Position numbers and translations under genes: made by a program. A stretch of 64,000 bases of DNA. Origin: Kribbella sandramycini (lineage in GTDB: Bacteria; Actinomycetota; Actinomycetes; Propionibacteriales; Kribbellaceae). This document shows positions 42,018-51,707 of this stretch, piece after piece (the first letter of the stretch is position 1; the number at the start of each line of letters is the position of its first letter). The notes under the pieces were generated by a model, which did not search any database, was not told the DNA's origin, and saw only the letters and a program-made list of their open reading frames with translations. The stretch lies in the NCBI RefSeq assembly GCF_013131805.1, contig NZ_JABJRC010000010.1, forward strand, positions 62,001 to 126,000. The letters are read 5' to 3'.

Positions 42018-43190
42018 ATGCGGGTATTGATGATCGCTCAGTCCCCCATCGCGGGGGACTCGCGAATCCTTCGGGAGGCGACCGCGCTGGCGGACGCCGG
42101 ACACACGATTCACATCATCGGGCGTGACGTCCCCGAGGGGTTCGCGATCGGCTCCGGGATCACGGTCGAGTCGGTGTCCCGCTCGTCGGGTCTGCGGGCC
42201 GGCGGCGGCGGGCTCTCGGTCGGGCACGGGCGGCGCGGTCCGAAGGTGCTCGCGAAGCGCTTCGGCCGGTGGCTGCTGCTCCCCGAGCACCGGAACCGGA
42301 CCGAGAAGCAGTGGCGGATGGACGCGACCGCGGCCGTCGCGGCCTCCGGCCCGTTCGACGTCGTCCACGCTCATGACTTCAACACGCTCGAGCTCGCGGC
42401 CGAGTTCGCGGAGCGCTGGCAGGCGGTGCTGGTCTACGACAGCCACGAGCTGTGGTTCGACCGCGCGCTGCCGGGACGCCCGACGCCGTTGTGGCGCGCC
42501 CGCGGCCGGCGCTTCGAGGCCGAGCTGGCCGCGAAGGCGCGGGTCGTCTTCACCGTCTCCGACGGGATCGCCGCCCGGCTGCGCGACCGCGGCCTGGCCG
42601 ACGTCCGCGTCATCCGCAACACCTTCCCCCGGCCGGACTTCATCCCCACGCCGCTGGACCACCCCGAAGGCCTGCTGTACGCCGGCCGGGTCGGCGCCGG
42701 CCGGGATCTGCCGACCGTGGTCGGGGCCGCGCGGCAGCTGGCGCCGTTCAAGACCGTGCTGATGGGATCGGTGGATCCCAACTACCGCTTGGATCTGGGC
42801 ACCGTCGAGGTCGTCCCGGAGCGCTCGATCGACGAGGTCGACGAGACCCTGCGCTCGTACGGCATCTCGCTGGTGACGCTGACCAACACCTGTGAGAACC
42901 ACCGGCTGGCGCTGCCGAACAAGCTCTTCCACGCCGTCCGGGCCGGTGTCCCGGTTGTCGCGGCCGACCTGCCCGAGCTGCGCTCGGTGGTCACCGCGCA
43001 CGATCTGGGCACGCTGTACCAGCCGGGCAACCCGACCTCGCTGGCGAACGCCGTCCGGGCCCTGATCGACTCCTACTCGACGTACACGGCCGGGATTCGC
43101 GCGGCCGCCGACGAGCTCAACTGGGAACACGACGCCGAAACCCTCGTCACCGCCTACGCCGAGCTCACCAACACCCGCGCCACCGCCTGA
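42018..43190 (+). CDS. Glycosyltransferase family 4-type protein, last gene of the polysaccharide operon
   Basis: 390 residues. MRVLMIAQSPIAGDSRILRE (the GDSR..RE motif shared with the preceding gene), FDVVHAHDFNTLELAAEFAE and VYDSHELWFDRALPG form the acceptor half. The donor half has GLLYAGRVGAGRDLPTVVGA and LALPNKLFHAVRAGVPVVAA, a GT4-like donor motif. Cytoplasmic, peripheral. ATG 42018 is 2 bases after the preceding stop, with AGGTGAC upstream. A large hairpin terminator starts 8 bases after its stop. Confidence 0.87.
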   Translation: MRVLMIAQSPIAGDSRILREATALADAGHTIHIIGRDVPEGFAIGSGITVESVSRSSGLRAGGGGLSVGHGRRGPKVLAKRFGRWLLLPEHRNRTEKQWRMDATAAVAASGPFDVVHAHDFNTLELAAEFAERWQAVLVYDSHELWFDRALPGRPTPLWRARGRRFEAELAAKARVVFTVSDGIAARLRDRGLADVRVIRNTFPRPDFIPTPLDHPEGLLYAGRVGAGRDLPTVVGAARQLAPFKTVLMGSVDPNYRLDLGTVEVVPERSIDEVDETLRSYGISLVTLTNTCENHRLALPNKLFHAVRAGVPVVAADLPELRSVVTAHDLGTLYQPGNPTSLANAVRALIDSYSTYTAGIRAAADELNWEHDAETLVTAYAELTNTRATA

Positions 43191-43197
43191 TCCGATT

Positions 43198-43276
43198 TGG
43201 CTGGTAGACCAGCCAATTCGGGGGTCCTGCACCGTGGTTGACGGTGCAGAACCCCCGAGATCAGTGGTCTACCAGC
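43198..43276. terminator. Nested bidirectional terminator closing the polysaccharide operon
   Basis: Outer arms GCTGGTAGACCA (43200-43211) and TGGTCTACCAGC (43265-43276) are perfectly complementary. Inside, TCGGGGGT (43218-43225) pairs with ACCCCCGA (43251-43258), and CTGCACCGT (43227-43235) with ACGGTGCAG (43241-43249), loop GGTTG. The left outer arm can alternatively fold on itself (TGGCTGG/CCAGCCA). It lies between convergent gene ends and should stop transcription from both sides. Confidence 0.85.
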
Positions 43277-43286
43277 GAAATGGTGA

Positions 43287-45239
43287 TCAGCGGGACGTCT
43301 CGACCATCTGTTCCATCAGCTTGCGGGGGTTGGTTTCGGGCTCGGGCTGGGCCAGGGAGTCGGCGGCTACCCGGGCTTGCGGGGAACCCGCGGTGTCCAG
43401 GGCGGCGGTGTAGCCGGTGAGCGGAAGGGTCAGGGACGAGTGGGTCGGGTCCAGCGTCAGCGTCGCGCCGGTGAACGGCGTCGACGGGTTGTCGGACTCG
43501 ACCGTCAGCACCAGGCCGAGCCGGTGGCCGGCCTTGAAGACGATGTCGTCCGCGTTGAGCTCGAAGCTCAGGTCGTACCACTTGTTCGACTGCAGGTACT
43601 CCTTGCGGTTGAGCGTCTTGTAGTGGCCGACGTCCGCGAGGGTGCGGATCACGACCGCGGCGTCCGAGACGCGGGTGTTGACCTGCGTCTGGGCGTAGCA
43701 GCCCTTGTCGAGCTCGTTGCCGTCACCCCAGCAGACGCTGGTGTTCGGGACGTTGGTCACGTTGGAGAACCGGGTCTCGGTGCCGTAGTCGACGATCCGG
43801 GCCTTGATCCCCGAGGCAACCTTGTTCGACTTCAGGCGGACCGACACCTTGCCGGTGCCGCTGATCCGGACCGCCCGCTCCAGCTCGTCGCTGAGGAAGA
43901 CGGCGCGGTCGGGGCGGGTCGCGGTCGGGTCGAGGACGACGGAGTCCTGCGACGGCGCCGACGTACCGGTGAAGCTGACCGGGTCGCTCGACGCGGCCGC
44001 GATCGACAGGCCGCCGGCCTTGGCGTTGGCGGACTTGCTCAGCTTCAGCTTGGTCTGCTTGACGCCGGCGGCCGGCCAGCGGGCCTCGGTCGTGTAGCTG
44101 CCGTCCTCACGCATGATCGTGGCCTGCGGCTGCTTCATGACGTTGTTCTTCAGGCCCTGCAGCCAGTAGTCGAACCACGGGTGCAGCTGGTCGACGTACG
44201 CGTCCCGGAAGCTGAAGCCGTCCAGGTGCACGCCCTGGTGCAGGAAGATCTTCCGCGGCACGTTGCGCTTGGCGATCTCCTCCCACCACTCGCCGAAGTG
44301 CCGGGTCTTCACGTTCTCGTCGTCCAGACCGTGGATCGCGAAGACGCTGGCGCGCACCTTGCTCGCGTCCAGGTTGTAGTTCCGCGGGTCCCAGAACTTG
44401 CTGTAGCTACCGGTCGGGGTGTCGGAGTCCGCCTCGACCTCGGCGTTGTGCTCGACGCACCGCGGTTCCTTGTCGTTGCTGACGTAGTCGTACAGGAACT
44501 CCATGTACGCGTCGTAGAACGGGACGCCGAAGCTGCGCGTGTAGTCGTACCAGCTGGAGATCGCGGCGATCGGGACGATCGTCTCCAGGCCGCGGACGCC
44601 GGTCGAGGCGACCGAGTTGGCGATCGTGCCGTTCCACGATGTGCCGATCATGCCGGCCTTACCGGTGGACCAGTCGGCCTTCGCCTTGCTGCCGTCGGGG
44701 TTGTACCCCGGCACCCGGTTGTTCAGCCAGTCGATGACGGCCTTGGTGCCGAGCACCTCGTAGTCGCCGCCGACGTCGGTGCAGCCGGTCGAGCGGTGCG
44801 TGCCGGGCATGTCGACGAACGCGACGGCGTACCCGCGCGGGACGAAGTAGTTGTCCAGCCAGCTGCCGTAGATCTGCCGGATGCCCTTGTCGTCGAAGTA
44901 GTTCCGCGGGTCGCCCGCGTAGTACGGCGACGCCTGGATGATCACCGGGACGTCGATCCCGGCCGCCGCGGCCTCACCGGGCCGGATGATGTCCACGGTG
45001 ATCTGGTCGGTGACGCCGTTCGCGTCGTTGTCCGTCTTCGGGACGTCGACCGCGATCCGCTCCCGGATCGCGTTGTCGTAGTCGTACGCCGCCACCGTCT
45101 TCGTCCCCTCGACGAACGGCTTCGCCGGCGGCTTGGCCGCGCTCTCGGCCGGGCGTGCGGTCGCGGTCAGCGCGGCAGCCGGAACGAGCGCGGCCGCGGC
45201 GAGCAGGATGGTTCCGGTCCGGAACCGACTTCTGCGCAT
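43287..45239 (-). CDS. Secreted Xaa-Pro dipeptidyl-peptidase-like hydrolase (CocE/NonD type)
   Basis: 650 residues with a Sec signal (MRRSRFRTGTILLAAAALVP, cleavage after about residue 33). The alpha/beta-hydrolase domain has the nucleophile elbow GMIGTSWNG (Ser201), the acid in FAIHGLDDENVKTRH, and the base in HQGVHLDGFSF. The C-terminal third is the jelly-roll domain of the S15/CocE family (FSNVTNVPNTSVCWG, then AGHRLGLVLTVESDNPST). Such enzymes remove X-Pro dipeptides or cleave esters outside the cell. Monocistronic, facing the polysaccharide operon across a shared terminator. Confidence 0.9.
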   Translation of the reverse strand: MRRSRFRTGTILLAAAALVPAAALTATARPAESAAKPPAKPFVEGTKTVAAYDYDNAIRERIAVDVPKTDNDANGVTDQITVDIIRPGEAAAAGIDVPVIIQASPYYAGDPRNYFDDKGIRQIYGSWLDNYFVPRGYAVAFVDMPGTHRSTGCTDVGGDYEVLGTKAVIDWLNNRVPGYNPDGSKAKADWSTGKAGMIGTSWNGTIANSVASTGVRGLETIVPIAAISSWYDYTRSFGVPFYDAYMEFLYDYVSNDKEPRCVEHNAEVEADSDTPTGSYSKFWDPRNYNLDASKVRASVFAIHGLDDENVKTRHFGEWWEEIAKRNVPRKIFLHQGVHLDGFSFRDAYVDQLHPWFDYWLQGLKNNVMKQPQATIMREDGSYTTEARWPAAGVKQTKLKLSKSANAKAGGLSIAAASSDPVSFTGTSAPSQDSVVLDPTATRPDRAVFLSDELERAVRISGTGKVSVRLKSNKVASGIKARIVDYGTETRFSNVTNVPNTSVCWGDGNELDKGCYAQTQVNTRVSDAAVVIRTLADVGHYKTLNRKEYLQSNKWYDLSFELNADDIVFKAGHRLGLVLTVESDNPSTPFTGATLTLDPTHSSLTLPLTGYTAALDTAGSPQARVAADSLAQPEPETNPRKLMEQMVETSR

Positions 45240-45365
45240 GCGTGTACTCCCCCTCTGGGCGGTTGGGTTCCTCGCACCCTAAGCGGCAGTTACCAACGTT
45301 GTCAGCACGCTTCTCAGTCGAATGATCACTTCACGTACACAGCACGGGAAAAACTTCGCCGGTGG

Positions 45366-46241
45366 TCAGACCACCAGTCGGAGCTTGACCGGGGCGATGC
45401 CGATCTCCAGGCGCTGCCCCCAGGTGATCGTCAGGGTGTCGGACTCCATCCCGTCGCCGAACACCACCAGGTCGGACTCTGCCGTGATCGTCAACGTGTC
45501 CGGGGCTTTCAGGAGTCCTTCGGTGTGGTCGGTGCCGGTCGCCGGTGAGGGCCAGGCTTCTCGGACGAACCAGCACAACACCGGGTCGGTCGCTGTGGGT
45601 AGCACCAACGGACTCCGCCGCTCCTGCCAGACCGACCGACACCAGCCGGTCGCCCCGGTCCCGGTGCCGACCAGGACGCCTGACGACGACTGTCGCTCGG
45701 GTCGCCCGTCCGGCGAATGCAGGCGGTATCGCGCTGACTGGTGCGTCCGATCCCCGACGTACACCTCGTTCAGCGCCACCAACTGCTGACCGTCGTCCGT
45801 CGTCGCTGCCACCATCGTCCGCTCGGTCACCTCCCGCTCGGCCAGCAGCCGCCCGATCTCACTCGGCGCATGTGCCACCAGCACCCCCGGATTGCGCTCC
45901 GGCTCCGGATTGATCCCCACCACCGGCTGCCCGTCCAGGTACTTGGCCACATTCGCGACCAACCCGTCCTGCCCGACCGCCACCACCACGTCCTCCGGCC
46001 CGAACCCGAACCGATCCAAGTCCCCGCGCTCCACCACAGCCCGCCGCCAATCCAACGGCACCGCCGCCGAAACCGCCGCCAAAGCCTCCTGCTGAGCCGA
46101 ATGCCGCTCATCCAGCTCCCCCAAATCCCGCCCCCGCCCCTTCAAGAAGAACCCAGCCTGCTGCCTCGTCCCATGCCTCCCCACCAACTCACTCAACTCC
46201 GTAACCCGATGCACAACCACCACCCGCGGCGGCAAACTCAC
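45366..46241 (-). CDS. NAD-kinase-like protein with an altered GGDG motif
   Basis: 291 residues. The layout follows ATP-NAD kinases: PRVVVVHRVTELSELVGRHG, then DVVVAVGQDGLVANVAKYLD (GGDG replaced by GQDG), QPVVGINPEPERNPGVLVAH, LVALNEVYVG (in place of the usual ALNE(V/I) block, kept), and SSGVLVGTGTGATGWCRSV. The conserved catalytic Asp is retained but the second Gly is Gln, so kinase activity and NAD specificity are uncertain. GTG 46241 lies 6 bases from GGAGG (46248-46252); the longer upstream frame is low-complexity. Stands apart from other genes. Confidence 0.72.
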   Translation of the reverse strand: MSLPPRVVVVHRVTELSELVGRHGTRQQAGFFLKGRGRDLGELDERHSAQQEALAAVSAAVPLDWRRAVVERGDLDRFGFGPEDVVVAVGQDGLVANVAKYLDGQPVVGINPEPERNPGVLVAHAPSEIGRLLAEREVTERTMVAATTDDGQQLVALNEVYVGDRTHQSARYRLHSPDGRPERQSSSGVLVGTGTGATGWCRSVWQERRSPLVLPTATDPVLCWFVREAWPSPATGTDHTEGLLKAPDTLTITAESDLVVFGDGMESDTLTITWGQRLEIGIAPVKLRLVV

Positions 46242-46464
46242 CACACACCTCCCAACCCAACACGCGCCCTCAACCGCCCCCACCGACCGGCCGCGCGGCC
46301 TCCACCAGCCGCCTTCGCGGCGCAGCTGCCCCGCACACCCCGGGCCGGAGCTACCCCGTGACAACCCCGCTCCTGCGCGCAGCGCGCGCTGCCTGCTCGG
46401 GTGCCGAGGCTGCTCGCCTCGGCGCTCCGGCGTTCGCTCAGTTCGCCGCAGGCGTTTGTCTTGG

Positions 46465-47460
46465 TCATGAGGGCTGGCCTGCGAGTTTGGTGAGGAGGGG
46501 GGTGAGGAGGTCGGGGGTCAGGTTGAGGGTGCCGATTTCGGGGAGGGCGCCTTCTTTGATGGCGAGGGCGAGGATGGTGGACTGGGGGAGGTCGGCGTAG
46601 GCGTCGAGCATCGCCTGCTGAGCTGCGGCTTCGGCGGCGCCGAGGACGCGTTTGGCGTCGGCTTCGGATTCGGCGAGGGCGCGTTGGCGGGCCGCGGCGG
46701 CTTGGGTTTCGATCTGGCCGGCGGCTGCGGCTTCGGTGGCTCGGGTGCGTTCGTTCTGGCCGCGCTGGTTGACCAGTTGTTCTTCGCGGCGGGCCAGCTC
46801 GATCTGGTTCTGCAGCTCGTTCTCGGCGATCGAGCGCTCGCGCTCGACGGCCATCGCACGGCGTTCGTACGTCGCCTTGTCAGCGGCCTGCTGGACCATC
46901 TCCCGGGTGGGAGTCTGCAGCGCCTTCTCCACGTCCCGCTCGGCCCGGACTGCGACCACCCGGACATCCTCGACGCCGATCCCGAGCCCGGTCAGCCGCT
47001 GGTCCTCGCGCAGGCCGGCGCCGACCGCGCGGCGCAGCTCGGTCATCCCCTCGGAGAGCGCCTCGGTCAGGCTCATCCGGGCCAGCAGGTCGAGCGCGGT
47101 CTGCTGGGCGAGCTCGGTCAGCAGACCGCCGAGCTGCTCCAGCGGGGTCGCCCGCCACAATCCGGTGTCCGGGTCGATCCCGAAGTCCAGCCGGGTCGCG
47201 GCCAGCGCGGGGTCGACCACGCGGTAGGTGACGGTCGCCTGGACCGCGACGTCCTGGAAGTCCTGCGTCCGCCCGTGGAACAGCAGCGGCTGCTCGCGAT
47301 CGTCGATCGGGATCTCGCTCAGCGAGGAGTTCAGCGCCCGGAACCAGAACGCCTGCCCGGCCCCGTCGTGCGCGACCCGCCCGTTACGCAGGTGCCGGAC
47401 GTGCGTGGTCGGGTTGGCCCGCAGGTGGCTGATGAAGCGGAAGCGGGTGATGTCTGCCAT
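46465..47460 (-). CDS. SPFH/band-7 domain protein
   Basis: 331 residues. It starts FRFISHLRANPTTHVRHLRN. Strands with QDFQDVAVQATVTYRVVDPA form the SPFH domain, and a long charged coiled coil rich in Ala/Glu/Arg (about 190-290, ERERSIAENELQNQIELARR) follows, as in flotillin/stomatin-like proteins. No N-terminal membrane segment is obvious, so membrane association would be peripheral. ATG 47460 has AAGGAG upstream. It is divergent from the NUDIX regulator, with two identical 15-bp operators in the 76-bp gap, so expression is likely tied to that regulator's ligand. Confidence 0.85.
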   Translation of the reverse strand: MADITRFRFISHLRANPTTHVRHLRNGRVAHDGAGQAFWFRALNSSLSEIPIDDREQPLLFHGRTQDFQDVAVQATVTYRVVDPALAATRLDFGIDPDTGLWRATPLEQLGGLLTELAQQTALDLLARMSLTEALSEGMTELRRAVGAGLREDQRLTGLGIGVEDVRVVAVRAERDVEKALQTPTREMVQQAADKATYERRAMAVERERSIAENELQNQIELARREEQLVNQRGQNERTRATEAAAAGQIETQAAAARQRALAESEADAKRVLGAAEAAAQQAMLDAYADLPQSTILALAIKEGALPEIGTLNLTPDLLTPLLTKLAGQPS

Positions 47461-47473
47461 CGTCGTCTCCTTG

Positions 47474-47522
47474 TCGTCACTTTGACGATAAGGGGTGAAG
47501 TGACTTTTCGTCAAGATGACGA
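47474..47522. promoter_or_regulatory. Two identical TCGTCA-N3-TGACGA operators
   Basis: Perfect 15-bp palindromes at 47474-47488 (spacer CTT) and 47508-47522 (spacer AGA), centres 34 bp apart, about three helical turns. They lie between the divergent starts of the SPFH gene (47460) and the NUDIX regulator (47537) and fit the symmetric sites bound by NrtR-type repressors. Binding is inferred. Confidence 0.75.
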
Positions 47523-47536
47523 TTAGAGTCGTTGCC

Positions 47537-48220
47537 ATGGACTTCCAGCCCCTCGGACTGGCCACCGACCTGGTCATCCTGACCGTGCGCGACGGCGCCC
47601 TGCAGGTGTTGCTGATCCGCCGCGGGATCGCGCCGTACAAGGGCCGTTGGGCGCTGCCGGGCGGCTTCGTCCGCCCCGCCGAGGACCTCGAGACGACCGC
47701 CCGCCGGGAGTTGACCGAGGAGACCGGCCTGGCCGCCGCCGGCCTGCACCTCGAGCAGGTCGCGACGTACGGCGCCCCCGACCGCGACCCGCGCGGCCGC
47801 GTCGTCAGCGTCGCCTACCTCGCGCTCGTCCCCGACCTCCCGGCTCCCGTCGCCGGCACGGACGCCGAATCGGCCCGCTGGGTCGCCGCCCCCGACCTAC
47901 TGGCCGACCCGGCCCGCCTGGCCTTCGACCACCACCGCATCCTCACCGACGCCGTCGAACGCGCCCGCGCCAAACTCGAGTACTCCCCGCTCGCCGCCGC
48001 CTTCTGCCCGCCCGAGTTCACCATCTCCGAACTCCGCACCATCTACGAAGCCGTCTGGGGCGCCCCACTCGACCCCCGCAACTTCCACCGCAAAGTCACC
48101 AAAACCCCCGGCTTCGTCGACCCCATCGGCGCCACCACCACCCGCGACGGCGGCCGCCCCGCCCAACTCTTCCGCCGCGGCACCGCCCCCACCCTCCACC
48201 CACCCATGACCCGCGGCTGA
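47537..48220 (+). CDS. NrtR-like NUDIX-domain transcriptional regulator
   Basis: 227 residues. The NUDIX box reads GGFVRPAEDLETTARRELTE ETG, close to GX5EX7REUXEEXGU (residues about 50-72). After residue 145 comes a winged-helix domain: FTISELRTIYEAVWGAPLDP, RNFHRKVTKTPGFV, as in NrtR regulators that sense ADP-ribose or related NAD metabolites. ATG 47537 is chosen because the earlier ATG (47516) lies inside operator 2. Autoregulation plus control of the SPFH gene is expected from the paired operators. A pure hydrolase role is also possible. Confidence 0.87.
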   Translation: MDFQPLGLATDLVILTVRDGALQVLLIRRGIAPYKGRWALPGGFVRPAEDLETTARRELTEETGLAAAGLHLEQVATYGAPDRDPRGRVVSVAYLALVPDLPAPVAGTDAESARWVAAPDLLADPARLAFDHHRILTDAVERARAKLEYSPLAAAFCPPEFTISELRTIYEAVWGAPLDPRNFHRKVTKTPGFVDPIGATTTRDGGRPAQLFRRGTAPTLHPPMTRG

Positions 48221-48262
48221 ACACTTGACTTCGAGTGCGGGTGAGCTGGTTGGGTCGCCCAC

Positions 48263-48943
48263 ATGAGTTTGGACGGACTGCGAGTGCTGGTGACCGGAGC
48301 CGGACGAGACACCGGGCGGCTGTTGGCGCTCGCGTTCGGAGCGCGGGGTGCGCAGGTGTTGGCTACCGCACGGACGCCGGCGGCGGCAGAGCAGACGGCG
48401 GAGCTGGTTCGGGCGGCCGGCGGGTCCGCCACAGCCGCCGTACTGGATCTGTCGGAGCCGGAATCCGTTGCTGGGTTGGCCGTTGAGCACCTCGACGTGC
48501 TGGTGAACAGCGGTGCGCAGTACCTGGGTGAGACCGCAGAGCCGACGGAGATTGCGGACGCGATCGCCGGCGCGGCGACGGGGACGGTGCTGCTGACAGA
48601 GCGATTGCTGCCGCTGCTCCGGGCATCGGGTCGGGGCGACATCGTCAACCTGATCTCGGCGGCGGGGGAGGTCGGTCAGCATCGGTCGAGTGCGCATGCG
48701 GCGTTCTATGCGGCCAAACACGCTCAGGCTGGGTACGCCGAGATCCTGTCCGAGCGCCTCCGACCGGACGGCGTCCGGGTCATTTCGCTCTTCCCGCCGG
48801 ACTTCGTCCAGCACGGCCCACGGGAGACCGGAGCGGAGCTGACTGCGCAGTCCGTCGTCGACTGCGTGCTGTTTGCGGTCGGTCAGCCGCGGGACTGCTT
48901 CATCCGAGCTTTTCACTTCGAGCAGCGAGTTCCTCGGCGGTGA
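48263..48943 (+). CDS. Short-chain dehydrogenase/reductase
   Basis: 226 residues. The NAD(P)-binding motif is VLVTGAGRDTGRLLALAFGA (TGxxxxTG variant); DVLVNSGAQYLGE stands where NNAG usually is; Ser-Tyr-Lys residues lie in LISAAGEVGQHRS and FYAAKHAQAGY (YxxxK). Complete and of ordinary length. Substrate not inferable. It is convergent with a PfkB-type kinase gene, the two 3' ends overlapping by 44 bp. Confidence 0.88.
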   Translation: MSLDGLRVLVTGAGRDTGRLLALAFGARGAQVLATARTPAAAEQTAELVRAAGGSATAAVLDLSEPESVAGLAVEHLDVLVNSGAQYLGETAEPTEIADAIAGAATGTVLLTERLLPLLRASGRGDIVNLISAAGEVGQHRSSAHAAFYAAKHAQAGYAEILSERLRPDGVRVISLFPPDFVQHGPRETGAELTAQSVVDCVLFAVGQPRDCFIRAFHFEQRVPRR

Positions 48944-49784
48944 TGAGGTTGGTGTGGGCGCCGGGGGAGCCGCAGGCCCAGGCGCCGGCTATGGCGCCGG
49001 CGTGGGCGGCGTCGTACCAGGTGACGCCGTCGAGCCAGCGGGCGAGAAAGGCGGCGACGTAGGCGTCGCCGGCGCCGTTGGTGTCGACGACGGGGCGGTC
49101 GGGGAGGTGGACGGCGGGGACGTGTTGCGGCGGCTCACCGGGGAGGTGCAGGTAGCTGCCGTCAGCGCCGGCCAGCACGACGACCAGCTGCGCGCGGCCG
49201 TGTCCGAAGATCCAGCTGACCGCGTCGTCCGGTAGGGCGCTCGCGGAGACGAACACGATGTCGGCCGCGGTCGCGAAGTCGCGGTGGTAGTCGTTGCGGC
49301 CGTCCCAGTCGTGCAGGTCGGTGGAGATCGAGCAGCCGGTCGCCAGTACGTCGGGGAGCGCGTGCCGGGCGAAGTCCATGATCGAGACATGGACGTGCCG
49401 GGCGTGCGCGAGGCTCGGCCGCCACAGGTCGGGGTGCACGCGCAGACCGCTCGGGTGCCGGCCGTCGTAGTACGACATCCGCTGGCCGTCCGGGGTGACG
49501 AGGTTCACCGAGCGGCGCGTCCCACTCGGGTGCAGTACGACGTTCAGCGGCAGCTGCAGCTCGTCGTACAGCCGCCGCACCCGGCGTCCCTCGTCGTCGT
49601 CGCCGAGCACATCAACCAACCCGGCCCGCAACCCGAGCAGGTCACACCCCAACGTCACCCCGTGCCCGGTATGCCCCACATAGACCTCGATCGGCTCGAC
49701 CGGAACGGTCTCCCGCTCCCACCCCGCCTCCGGCACCCGCACCACCGTGTCAACCCCAGCACCACCCACCACCAACACATCCAC
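48900..49784 (-). CDS. PfkB family carbohydrate/nucleoside kinase
   Basis: 294 residues. DVLVVGGAGVDTVVRVPEAG opens the ribokinase fold; GHTGHGVTLGCDLLGLRAGL is the substrate/lid region; the ATP-site signature VVDTNGAGDAYVAAFLARWL carries the catalytic Asp in DTNGAGD. Length is typical of ribokinase/adenosine-kinase types. The exact sugar or nucleoside is not determinable. The final 15 codons lie antisense to the SDR gene. Confidence 0.9.
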   Translation of the reverse strand: MDVLVVGGAGVDTVVRVPEAGWERETVPVEPIEVYVGHTGHGVTLGCDLLGLRAGLVDVLGDDDEGRRVRRLYDELQLPLNVVLHPSGTRRSVNLVTPDGQRMSYYDGRHPSGLRVHPDLWRPSLAHARHVHVSIMDFARHALPDVLATGCSISTDLHDWDGRNDYHRDFATAADIVFVSASALPDDAVSWIFGHGRAQLVVVLAGADGSYLHLPGEPPQHVPAVHLPDRPVVDTNGAGDAYVAAFLARWLDGVTWYDAAHAGAIAGAWACGSPGAHTNLITAEELAARSEKLG

Positions 49785-49871
49785 CCCACCCGTAATACCC
49801 GACTTTCGTCACCCACAACAGGCAACTGCCGACAGATGTGCACGCAGTACGCCGTCCGCCACAGTCAGTTC

Positions 49872-51075
49872 ATGTTCACTCGACGAACTCTCCTGGCAAC
49901 CGCCCTCGCCGTACCGTTCGCGCCCACACTGACTGCCGCCGCCGTAGGAACGCCGCCGGTTCAGCTGCGGTTTCCGCGGCCCACCGGGCCTTATGCGGTT
50001 GGAACGACCGAGATGCACCTGGTTGACCACGGGCGGCGGGATCCGTGGGTGGGTGGGGTTCGGGAGCTGATGGTGAGTGTTTGGTATCCGGCGTGGGCTG
50101 GTGGAGAGCGGGCGGCCTACCTGCCGCGGCTGACCGCGGAGTCCTATGGGCGGGATGCATCGGGTGCTCTGCAGCAGCCGGTCGGGACGGTCGACTGGGT
50201 GGGGGCCCGGAGCCACGGGCGGGTGGCGGCGTCGGTGCGGGGTGGGCGGTATCCGGTGGTGGTGTTCTCGCCGGGATTCGGCGTACCGCGGGGGCTGGGG
50301 ACGGTAGGGGTCGCCGAGCTCGCCAGCCAGGGGTACGTCGTGGTCACGGTGGATCACACCTACGAGGCAGCCGCGGTGGAGTTCCCGGGCGGACGGCTTG
50401 CGGTGCAGACGCTGCCCGAAGACGGCTATGCGAAGACCGCGATGGCTACCCGGGTGGCCGACGTCCGTTTCGTCCTCGATGCGCTCAAACGACTCCAGCG
50501 CGGGCAGAACCCGGATGCGGCGAGCAGACGCCTCCCGCGCGGCCTAGGCGCCATCCTCGACCTCAACCGCATCGGCGCGTTCGGACACTCCGCCGGCGGC
50601 ATCACCGCGGCCGAGGTGATGCACGTCGACCGCCGCGTCCGCGCCGGTGTCAACCTCGACGGCACCCTCGGCTACGGCTACACCGACCCCGCGGACTCAC
50701 CCACCGTCGCCGCCGGAACCGACCGCCCGTTCCTCCTCTGGGGAACCGGCAAGACCGGCCCGAACGGCGGCCCGCAGTCGCACCGCACCGACCCGTCCTG
50801 GCGGATGTTCTGGGAGCGCTCGACCGGCTGGCAGCGCGACCTCAACGTCCCCAACGGCGCCCACTACAGCTTCATCGACCACCAGGTGCTGATCCCCTGG
50901 TTCCAGCGGTTCTTCACCGTCCCGCCGGCCCTCGTCGCCAACACGATCAGCACCGCCAATCCCAGCCACGTCCTCCGTGCCCTGAACACCTATCTCCCGG
51001 CGTTCTTCGACCAGCACCTCTCCGGACGCCGCCCCCACCCCGACCTCTGGCGGCGCCCACTCCCGGAGACCCGCT

Positions 51076-51086
<11 letters not shown>
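49872..51086 (+). CDS. Secreted alpha/beta-hydrolase (PAF-acetylhydrolase/lipase-like)
   Basis: 404 residues. The N-terminal MFTRRTLLATALAVPFAPTL is a signal peptide starting with Arg-Arg, of Tat type. The fold has the oxyanion region YPVVVFSPGFGVPRGLGTVG and nucleophile elbow IGAFGHSAGGITAA (Ser240); NLDGTLGYGYTDP and NGAHYSFIDHQ are near the acid and base. This matches the PAF-acetylhydrolase/chlorophyllase-like group. The frame is open upstream of the ATG, but only this start yields a signal peptide. It overlaps the convergent CoA-transferase gene by 11 bp. Confidence 0.85.
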
Positions 51087-51705
<619 letters not shown>

Positions 51706-51707
51706 GA

